This document shows, in pieces, positions 57,244 to 64,000 of a stretch of DNA of 64,000 bases. Source of the DNA: Photobacterium angustum (GTDB taxonomy: Bacteria; Pseudomonadota; Gammaproteobacteria; Enterobacterales; Vibrionaceae); contig NZ_PYOM01000016.1 in NCBI RefSeq assembly GCF_003026365.1, positions 60,250 to 124,249 on the forward strand, given 5' to 3'. The notes under the pieces were generated by a model. The model made no database searches, was not told where the DNA came from, and saw only the letters and a list, made by a program, of their open reading frames with translations. Each line of letters begins with the position of its first letter. The first letter of the stretch is position 1. A program made the translations under genes and the position numbers.

Positions 57244-58500
57244 CTAACCAATCGCTGCAATTGAAACACTACTTTGTGAAAGCACTTTTCGGTTTATCTT
57301 TCCGTTTGCCGCTTTTTCGATAATCTCGCGCTGCTCTATATCAACGGGTAACTGGTGATTCGCTAAACGCGTTCCACACCATTGACGAATACGGCTTGGT
57401 TCAATCAAAGTGTCTGCCACAAACTGCAAACATACACGCTCACCAGATAACTCATCGGCACGCTTAAACACCACCGCATCTGTAATTTCAGCTAATTCCA
57501 TCACAACGTTTTCCACATCTTGTGGATACACATTCAGCCCAGAAACATTAATCATGTCATCGCTACGGGAAACGAAACATAACTGCCCTTGCACATCAAA
57601 AAAACCAAGATCTTGAGTATTAATATCAAGCTTATTTTTGGATACGATGATCTCTTGCGGGGAAGTTACATCACTCCCTGCTGATACCCTTAAATGTGGA
57701 AGTGGAAAGCCCATTTGATTGGCATAATCAGGATTTTCGCAGACGGCAATACAACCTGCTTCAGAACAGCCGTATTGCTGGAATAAATACTGACTTCGTA
57801 CCTTTATCGCTTCAAACCAAGCTTGCGGTAGCACCGTTCCTGACGTCATTACAGCATGCAGCTGTTCTTGTTTTGGATATAGTTGTACAAGAGAATGCAG
57901 TAAACTTGGCGATGAATAAAGTAAGTGCTCACTATTCTCTAAGCATTTTCTCAATAGGTATTTAGGATTAATGTTGGTAATGATCACAGGCACTAAATCA
58001 CGCTTAAGCGCGACAAGTACGCCACAAATTAATCCATAAGAGTGAGTAATTGGACATGCAATTAAAGGGGTCATGGACTGAGGTGTAGTAAAAGTTGTCA
58101 CATAACTCTCAATTTCTTCATCAATAGACAACCAAGAGCGAGTGATCACTTTCGGCTCACCTGTTGTTCCAGAGCTAGTTTGTACTAAAACCGCTTGTTG
58201 ATCTTTGTCTTCTCTTTTTAGCGTCAGTCCCGTCTGCTCAATATCAAAGATAACGATATGGCAGTTTGCTTTGTCTGCTAAACGCTTTGCCGCTAAACGC
58301 GGAGTCGTGGCTAAAATCGGATAAAATGACCCACCATTTCTTTTTAAATATAAACAAAGCGCCAGCAGCTGAGCAGGATTTTGTAGGCACACGGCAACGC
58401 GTTTTCCTGCACAATCTTTTAACTGAGGGTGCGCTGAAAATATTTGGAAACACTGTGAGAAAAAAGCACTATCGATATAATCATCATTAACGTAAATCAT
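57244..58500 (-). CDS. asbC: 3,4-dihydroxybenzoate-activating AMP ligase (AsbC-like)
   Basis: Adenylates 3,4-dihydroxybenzoate and loads it on the carrier protein. In 419 residues from ATG 58500, AGGGA lies six bases upstream; a start at 58536 would sit inside asbB. The ANL core motif is VQTSSGTTGEPKVITRSW. Later motifs are FQQYGCSEAG and SRSDDMINVSGLNVYPQDVE. The C-terminal catalytic lysine is in AANGKINRKVL. It is shorter than general acyl-CoA ligases, as AsbC is. Between asbB and asbDE in the operon. Confidence 0.88.
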   Translation of the reverse strand: MIYVNDDYIDSAFFSQCFQIFSAHPQLKDCAGKRVAVCLQNPAQLLALCLYLKRNGGSFYPILATTPRLAAKRLADKANCHIVIFDIEQTGLTLKREDKDQQAVLVQTSSGTTGEPKVITRSWLSIDEEIESYVTTFTTPQSMTPLIACPITHSYGLICGVLVALKRDLVPVIITNINPKYLLRKCLENSEHLLYSSPSLLHSLVQLYPKQEQLHAVMTSGTVLPQAWFEAIKVRSQYLFQQYGCSEAGCIAVCENPDYANQMGFPLPHLRVSAGSDVTSPQEIIVSKNKLDINTQDLGFFDVQGQLCFVSRSDDMINVSGLNVYPQDVENVVMELAEITDAVVFKRADELSGERVCLQFVADTLIEPSRIRQWCGTRLANHQLPVDIEQREIIEKAANGKINRKVLSQSSVSIAAIG

Positions 58501-58510
58501 AATATCCCTA

Positions 58511-60241
58511 TTATTTAAAAGCGCACGAAAGCGCATTCGCCACGATATGGTGACACTCTTGTTTCTTAGCCTGAAATTTTCGAGCTAATAATGATTCTGT
58601 TGCAATTGAAGTAGATTGATAATCGAGTTGAGCGATCCGATCTGCGAGATCTGGATGCGCTGCACTGTATTGTTCGAGCTTATTCTCAACCAGTTGCCAG
58701 AACTGCCTTTCCGTTCCACCGTAATGCCATTCAATAAGGTGAGAGACCTCTACGAGGTTATAAATGAATAAGGTATCCATCACTAATTCGCGCAGCAGCT
58801 CTACCGAACTCATGGCATAAAATATATCTAGAGGTGCCTTGGCTAAGGTTGGTTCTAATAATGCTAAATCAGGTGCTGGAAACTCAGTACTAAGGAACTC
58901 AGAGTGGTATTCAACACTTTCATGAAAATCACGAATAATAATCTTTTCAGGCCAACCATTGCGGTGAACCAATACCATGTTTTGTCCGTGCGGCTCCGTC
59001 CCCACCCCATACTTGACCAATAAGTGCCAAATTGGGATCACTGCCACCTCAATAAGTTGCGAGAGCCACGGCACTAAGCCATATTTATCAATCCAATGAT
59101 CAATGAATGGCTGACCATCTTGCTCGACCATCATCAACGCATTAAATGGTACCGCCGTTTGCTCAGGTGATAATTTGTTTTCTAGGCTTTCTCTAAAAAT
59201 AACCGCCAGTTGGTCACTTAAAGGATCACACTCTACCGTTTTCCCTAACGGTACATAAATCCCGCCAGCGTATTCGGCTAAGATGTCTAAACCTGACAAC
59301 TCAGGGTCTTGACTAACAATGGTTTCAAGCCATGTTGATATCTCTGGCGCCAAACAAACGGAATAACCAGCTAAGGTCCGCTTAGAAGAGGTGTTCACCA
59401 TATTCAATGGCAATTTGATATTGGCTTTTGCTTGATTCGTCACATTGAGTAAAGTTCTGACCGATTGCGAGGCAACATATTGGTCCCCTAACTCTCCCAA
59501 ATCGATAATAATTTTCTGATCAAGTAAAGATAGAAAGTCTTCTTTGTGTAATTGACGCCACTGCCAAGGATGAACAGGCAATAAAGCATACTCCTGCCAG
59601 TTTCCTTGCTGCTGAGATAAAATAAAACTCAATGTTTGCCAGTGATCTTGATCTAATTCACTAGACCAAAAACAATCATGATCCTCAGGTAAATGTGAAC
59701 GAAAATGTGTTCTTTTTATCGCGATCCAGTGCAAACAAAATGATTCCCCAGCTTCAGGCCCATAACATTGATGATCAAGAAAGTTAAACCCTGTTCGCGC
59801 TTTAAAAGATGGGTGATAAGGATGTCCTTCATCAAGCTGTGCTTCCAACTCAATAAAACTTGCCTGCCGACGTGAATCACGAGCTGGAATATTGTCTTGA
59901 TTCCAGCGACACAAATTGGAGGTTTGTTTAAACTCTTCGATAATAGATAACTTAACTTGCTCAAGGGCGGGCAAGTCTCGAACAATATATTCCCAAGATT
60001 GCGAGATAAGCTGAGGTTGACCATCAATCGTTAAGGTTGAAATATCTAAACGATAACGCCCAAAAGCGCCAATATGACCACGAACGTGATAATGCTTTTC
60101 CGCCATGATCCAAGTAAACGTGTTGTGACCATTCTCAGAGCCAACATCAATTTCAACCAATTGTTCAAACATGATGGCTTCAAAAAGTTGCTTAATGATT
60201 CTCTGTTCAGGTTCTAGCGTAAGACAATTAGGCAATGGCAT
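58511..60241 (-). CDS. asbB: NIS siderophore synthetase AsbB-like
   Basis: IucA/IucC-family synthetase, which condenses a citrate carboxylate with an amine using ATP. The 576 residues carry the ATP-binding GHPYHPSFKARTG (139-151) and the C-terminal EPHGQNMVLV plus IIRDFHESVEY of the FhuF-like end. In petrobactin synthesis AsbB acts on the second citrate arm. ATG 60241 follows AAGGAGG and overlaps asbA by 14 bp, implying coupled translation. Confidence 0.9.
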   Translation of the reverse strand: MPLPNCLTLEPEQRIIKQLFEAIMFEQLVEIDVGSENGHNTFTWIMAEKHYHVRGHIGAFGRYRLDISTLTIDGQPQLISQSWEYIVRDLPALEQVKLSIIEEFKQTSNLCRWNQDNIPARDSRRQASFIELEAQLDEGHPYHPSFKARTGFNFLDHQCYGPEAGESFCLHWIAIKRTHFRSHLPEDHDCFWSSELDQDHWQTLSFILSQQQGNWQEYALLPVHPWQWRQLHKEDFLSLLDQKIIIDLGELGDQYVASQSVRTLLNVTNQAKANIKLPLNMVNTSSKRTLAGYSVCLAPEISTWLETIVSQDPELSGLDILAEYAGGIYVPLGKTVECDPLSDQLAVIFRESLENKLSPEQTAVPFNALMMVEQDGQPFIDHWIDKYGLVPWLSQLIEVAVIPIWHLLVKYGVGTEPHGQNMVLVHRNGWPEKIIIRDFHESVEYHSEFLSTEFPAPDLALLEPTLAKAPLDIFYAMSSVELLRELVMDTLFIYNLVEVSHLIEWHYGGTERQFWQLVENKLEQYSAAHPDLADRIAQLDYQSTSIATESLLARKFQAKKQECHHIVANALSCAFK

Positions 60242-62018
60242 CTGATACCTCCTTTTTCTTATTTGTGGTATCAGCTGTTATAAATGGATTATCGATGTAG
60301 CAATAAATCGCCTGTTCGTTCTCAACCATTAATTCATCGACATCGTGAACACGTGTCAGTAAATTCGCTTTCATTGCCCATTGCTTATTTGTCAGCAATT
60401 GCTCGACAAATAATTTACCGCCACCCAGTAATGATTTATGTAATGCGGTGAGCCGTTGCTTAACAAAATTCAGTAATAAAGCTTCATCAATAATATGATC
60501 AGCGCCTAGTCGACCAATAATCGAAAAGAGATGGTTGATCATTAAATAATAAGTGAATCGCTCACAGATCATTTCATCATCAAAATACAAGTCATGGACA
60601 CGGCTAGATTCAGGCTCCATACCTTCTAAATAACTACGATAGCTTTTTGATAAATAGAAACCTTGATTATCTCGGAAATAATAATTCGATGGGTATCCAC
60701 TCTCTAATTGAATAACGCTATTTTGTTGGTGTGCTTCTAACGCAATGCCATGCTCATCATACAAACGGATCATAGGATCTATCGCACAATCCCAATAACG
60801 GGCAAACCATCGCATCGCTACATGAGATTCAGAGCAATGCTCTTTCGTTGCCAACTCAACAATAATAGAGGCTAATAACGATGCTTGATTTGGCAGTGGA
60901 TCTTGTGTCAATGCTGCAATAGTAAGAACATCCTGATCTTGACCCGCCTGAAATGGATTTTCTCGAATAATAGTTTCAAAACCACTTTCTTCTTGCTCTG
61001 GTAATAATACGGTGACGTATGCAGGATCTGTCACAACATTAAAGCTAGGATAATCACTACTAAATCCCGTCTTACGATATAACCCAGCCATAACTACGCC
61101 AGCATCAAGTTCATGACGTTTATTTACTCTAAGAGAATTCGTAATTTTTACAGGTATCGAAAACTTATACATCCAAGATAAATGCGCACTGTATAGCGAT
61201 CTCACAGAGGACGTTGCTGTGAACTTACAACCATGCTGTCCGCTATCAATAATTAGCCCCTGAGTCATTAAATCCAGAATAGCGGGATCATGTAATAATT
61301 TTTGCGCTTGCAGCGGATGCATAGGCAAGACTATAAACTCATCTGAAATTTGTAAGTCTGCGGTTTCGAGAGAAGAAGCAATGATCTCTTCAGCTGAAAT
61401 TGATAATGCTGAGCGCTGGCAAATCAAAGAGCGGGCAACATTAAAGTAATGAAGTGCAAACTCCCCTTTTAATTCAGGCGCATAATATTGATGATGAAAA
61501 TCAAGCATCCCTTGACGACTTTTAGGCGTCGGATGTTGCCAATGTCCAAAAACTAAACTCTGTTCAGCATCAATAAAACAACGAGAAGGCGGTGCATTTT
61601 TTGTCATATTTTCCGCCAAAAAATACTCCATGAGCGACATACTTTCTAACAGGCGAATCAATAGTTCCTGTTTTTTCAGTGACATTGTCTTTTGCTCAAA
61701 AAATGAATCTAAAAGCGTAATTGCAGCTTCTTTTTCAGAGATGGTATACCAATTTTCATCATTATTTTTTAACCAAATATCACCAAAAGCATGGCGACCA
61801 ACAATGGTTTTATAAGTCACTTCAACGGCAATAACTACATGTTCTATAGGCAAGTTTATTTCAATAACCCACTGACACGGTGGTGAACAACATAATTCAT
61901 TTTTCTCCATCCACGCATCAACTCGGTACCATGAATCTTGCTTACATTCTTTTAAGTAACAATTAAAGAGGGCCTGAAATGAAGCGACTTCAGCTATTTT
62001 TTTTGCTGTTAACATCAT
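60228..62018 (-). CDS. asbA: NIS siderophore synthetase AsbA-like
   Basis: IucA/IucC-family synthetase, first gene of the biosynthetic operon. The 596 residues show GHWQHPTPKSRQG (158-170), a variant of the GHPxHPxxKxRxG motif, and EAHQQNSVIQ and YYFRDNQGF near the C-terminus. AsbA in Bacillus joins citrate to spermidine. The start may be M1 or M2; no clear ribosome-binding site is seen. The gene lies 49 bp from a good Fur site. Confidence 0.9.
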   Translation of the reverse strand: MMLTAKKIAEVASFQALFNCYLKECKQDSWYRVDAWMEKNELCCSPPCQWVIEINLPIEHVVIAVEVTYKTIVGRHAFGDIWLKNNDENWYTISEKEAAITLLDSFFEQKTMSLKKQELLIRLLESMSLMEYFLAENMTKNAPPSRCFIDAEQSLVFGHWQHPTPKSRQGMLDFHHQYYAPELKGEFALHYFNVARSLICQRSALSISAEEIIASSLETADLQISDEFIVLPMHPLQAQKLLHDPAILDLMTQGLIIDSGQHGCKFTATSSVRSLYSAHLSWMYKFSIPVKITNSLRVNKRHELDAGVVMAGLYRKTGFSSDYPSFNVVTDPAYVTVLLPEQEESGFETIIRENPFQAGQDQDVLTIAALTQDPLPNQASLLASIIVELATKEHCSESHVAMRWFARYWDCAIDPMIRLYDEHGIALEAHQQNSVIQLESGYPSNYYFRDNQGFYLSKSYRSYLEGMEPESSRVHDLYFDDEMICERFTYYLMINHLFSIIGRLGADHIIDEALLLNFVKQRLTALHKSLLGGGKLFVEQLLTNKQWAMKANLLTRVHDVDELMVENEQAIYCYIDNPFITADTTNKKKEVSDAIA

Positions 62019-62066
62019 GTTGAACCGACTATTTATTGATAAATAAGAAATTAGTTAGAGATTCTT

Positions 62067-62085
62067 AATGATATTAATTCTCATT
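62067..62085. promoter_or_regulatory. Fur box before asbA, shared with the divergent transporter gene
   Basis: AATGATATTAATTCTCATT fits the 19-bp Fur pattern with few mismatches. It lies 48 bp upstream of asbA and 126 bp upstream of the divergent MATE gene. Confidence 0.85.
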
Positions 62086-62211
62086 TCAACAATGATTACA
62101 TTTGTTACACAAAAATGTATGCGGAAGCAAACCGTGGCACTTCAACGCTCGTACTTATGATTGAAACGCTTCAAAATGGATAATTAAGCTCATTCATAAA
62201 ACATAAAAATC

Positions 62212-63564
62212 ATGACGTATAACAAGGTCACTCAAGGCCCTATCATTAGTACTTTTTTCCTGTTTGCTTTTCCTGCACTCATTGCATTACTTGCTATTAC
62301 TACTGCAAGTTTGGTCGATGGGATCTTTGTAGGTAAATATCTGGGTCCTCAAGCTTTAGCTGCTATCAATATTCTTATTCCCTACATCACATTCATGTTT
62401 GCATTGGGTCTAATGGTAGCTATTGGTGGGACAGTTACTGCAGGAAAATTTATCGGAGAAGGAAACTATAAAGAGGCTAATGGTATTTTTACCTTATCGT
62501 TAATCTCTATTTTTTTATTCGCTACCTTGATGGCGATTATTAGTTTATTTTTCAATGAGAGTTTATTTTTATTTCTTGGTGTTGATGAACAATTAACTCC
62601 CCTTACTCAAGCTTACTTCCAAGTAATATCAGTCGTACTCACCATTCAACTAACCACAATGGTTTTATATTATTTTGTACGCGCAGATGGCTTTCCAACG
62701 CTAGCAACAACAGCTTTAGTCTTGGGCTCTGTCATTAATATCATGCTTGATGTTCTTTTTCTTGGCTATTTTAAGTGGGGAATTCAATCGGCCGCTTGGG
62801 CAACAGGTATAGCACAGATAATACAGCTATTAGTCCTCTGTACTTTTTTCACTAAGAAACAAAGATTGATTAAATTTCAGCTCTGTTATTCAAGCGTGAA
62901 GCCTTACTTCAGAGGGTTGCTTAATGGGATTTCAGAATATATCAATGAAATTTCTGTCGGTATTGTTATTTTCACTATTCATTGGCTATTGATGAAAGAG
63001 CAGGGCAATACCGCTATCTCAGGCTTCGCTGTCGCAAACTATATGTTATTTCTTAGCATGATGCTGTTTTACGGCATTATCGATGCGCTTCATATACTGG
63101 TAAGCCAAAACTATGGAGCAAGAAATTTCACACGCATCAATCAATTCATGCTTTTAGCTACCGTTACCGTGATAAGTATTAGTACACTATTAATAGTAAG
63201 TGCGCTGTCTGTATCAGATTTAATAACGAAGCTTTTCATTGAAAATACAGAGTCTGACGCCTATCAATTGGCATTAAGTTATATTGGCGTTATATGGCCC
63301 TGTTTTATCTTTAGCGGAATAAATGTCTTACTATCTTGTTATTTCACAGCGATGCATTGTCCTCTTCAATCATCTATTATCGCTTTATCAAGAGGGTTAG
63401 TTTTACCTGTATCACTACTTCTACTCTTCACAAATTTTATTCCAAGCATCCCGTTTCTTTTTGCTTTACCTATCGCAGAGTTAAGTACTTTTATTATTGC
63501 ATTAACGCTTTACCTTCGTTTCCAACACAACATAAAACAAAAGTTTGAGCTGGTAACTCTATGA
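62212..63564 (+). CDS. MATE-family efflux transporter
   Basis: 450-residue inner-membrane protein with about 12 helices. MATE hallmarks are TTASLVDGIFVGKYLGPQALAA, GTVTAGKFIGEGNYKEAN and the second-half GARNFTRINQFM. Family members export drugs or metabolites by Na+ or H+ antiport. It is divergent from the asb operon and shares its Fur-bearing promoter region, so it may export the siderophore (inference); the family alone would not say so. Ribosome-binding site weak. Confidence 0.85.
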   Translation: MTYNKVTQGPIISTFFLFAFPALIALLAITTASLVDGIFVGKYLGPQALAAINILIPYITFMFALGLMVAIGGTVTAGKFIGEGNYKEANGIFTLSLISIFLFATLMAIISLFFNESLFLFLGVDEQLTPLTQAYFQVISVVLTIQLTTMVLYYFVRADGFPTLATTALVLGSVINIMLDVLFLGYFKWGIQSAAWATGIAQIIQLLVLCTFFTKKQRLIKFQLCYSSVKPYFRGLLNGISEYINEISVGIVIFTIHWLLMKEQGNTAISGFAVANYMLFLSMMLFYGIIDALHILVSQNYGARNFTRINQFMLLATVTVISISTLLIVSALSVSDLITKLFIENTESDAYQLALSYIGVIWPCFIFSGINVLLSCYFTAMHCPLQSSIIALSRGLVLPVSLLLLFTNFIPSIPFLFALPIAELSTFIIALTLYLRFQHNIKQKFELVTL

Positions 63565-63683
63565 TCCTTATCAGCTATCAGGTCATAAAAAACGACTGAG
63601 TTCTTAAACAGGTAGTCGAGGTTACGGGACTTGCCTAAGCTTCTTTATAAAAAGCTTAACTATTATTTCCAGTTTCTACAGAC

Positions 63684-63714
63684 GAAAAAAAGCCCTAGTC
63701 TTTCGACTAGGGCT
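63684..63714 (-). terminator. rRNA operon terminator
   Basis: A perfect 10-bp stem AGCCCTAGTC / GACTAGGGCT with a 4-nt loop, followed on the minus strand by a run of T. It closes the operon 10 bp past tRNA-Asp. Confidence 0.95.
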
Positions 63715-63723
63715 TAATATAAG

Positions 63724-63800
63724 TGGCGGAGCGGACGGGACTCGAACCCGCGACCCCCGGCGTGACAGGCCGGTATTCTAACCAACTGAACTACCGCTCC
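63724..63800 (-). tRNA. tRNA-Asp (anticodon GTC)
   Basis: On the minus strand the 77-nt sequence begins GGAGCGGTAGTTCAG, has anticodon GTC in CCTGTCACG, T-arm GGGTTCGAGTCCC and 3' GCTCCGCCA. It follows the 5S gene, a common tail of Vibrionaceae rRNA operons. Confidence 0.97.
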
Positions 63801-63863
63801 ACACGGAGATAAAACTTTCGTTTTATCCGATACCTGTCGTTCAGAACAAGTATCTTAAATTTA

Positions 63864-63983
63864 AAGCCTGGCAATGTCCTACTCTCACATGGGGAGACCC
63901 CACACTACCATCGGCGCTATTACGTTTCACTACTGAGTTCGGCATGGGATCAGGTGGGTCCATAACGCTATGGTCGCCAAGCA
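63864..63983 (-). rRNA. rrf: 5S rRNA
   Basis: On the minus strand, from TGCTTGGCGACCATAGCG to the complementary GCCAGGC end, about 120 nt. It includes the conserved CCGAACTCAGTAGTGAAACG. The 3' end is set to within a few bases. 23S and 16S genes should lie beyond the right edge. Confidence 0.95.
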
Positions 63984-64000
63984 AATTCGGGTTTATTTAT

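Noticed and set aside
55119..62018. Aerobactin or vibrioferrin biosynthesis
   Set aside because: Two IucA/IucC-type genes are present, but no lysine oxygenase, acetyltransferase or decarboxylase. The dehydroshikimate dehydratase, AMP ligase and carrier domain fit petrobactin instead.
63636..63658. Terminator of the MATE gene (TAAGCTT / AAGCTTA)
   Set aside because: The stem is short and AT-rich with no T-tract, so I did not list it as a feature.

Overview
The window reads as chromosomal DNA of a marine gammaproteobacterium of the family Vibrionaceae, most like Photobacterium. This rests on gene neighbourhoods and protein style (very long PstC and PstA, oxyR next to a typical 2-Cys peroxiredoxin, an AT-rich genome with compact operons). 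The species cannot be fixed from the sequence alone. No phage, integrase, insertion sequence or CRISPR array was seen.

Layout. 1-4.3 kb: 5' part of malate synthase (aceB), oxyR divergent from a peroxiredoxin gene, and cutC. 4.4-17.7 kb: a phosphate block. It holds pstCAB-phoU, a gcvR-like gene, ppk-ppx, and phoB-phoR-pstS. Three candidate Pho boxes (before pstC, ppk and phoB) each sit exactly 10 nt ahead of a -10 hexamer. 17.8-28.8 kb: sbcDC, a small possibly HEPN-like protein, a small exported protein, an EutQ-like cupin, a decayed NADH dehydrogenase remnant, rdgC, a permease carrying nine 14-residue Cys/Met/His repeats, and tag. 28.9-34.5 kb: the gluconate/Entner-Doudoroff locus (GntP-type permease, gntK-edd-eda, gntR) with two overlapping GntR operators in the divergent promoter. 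34.8-37.3 kb: trhP (yegQ), a YfhL-type ferredoxin and mepA.

37.7-47.7 kb is a selenocysteine module. It has fdhD, a three-subunit formate dehydrogenase whose alpha subunit carries an in-frame UGA (Sec196) followed by a bacterial SECIS hairpin with a bulged U, then fdhE, selA, selB and the tRNA-Sec gene selC. selC lies on the opposite strand just after selB. So the enzyme, its maturation factors and most of the Sec decoding machinery (all but selD) are together.

47.8-63.6 kb: a SorC-type regulator, then an iron block. An ABC importer (ATPase, permease, binding protein) and a TonB-dependent receptor form one operon behind a perfect 19-bp Fur-box palindrome. Next are a response regulator with a degenerate receiver behind a second Fur-like site, and five siderophore genes in the order asbA-asbB-asbC-asbDE-asbF, preceded by a third Fur site. 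The asb set matches petrobactin synthesis: two NIS synthetases, a 3,4-dihydroxybenzoate-activating ligase, a carrier protein fused to the AsbE-type transferase, and 3-dehydroshikimate dehydratase. A divergent MATE transporter may be the exporter. The right edge is the 3' end of an rRNA operon on the minus strand (5S rRNA, tRNA-Asp, terminator).
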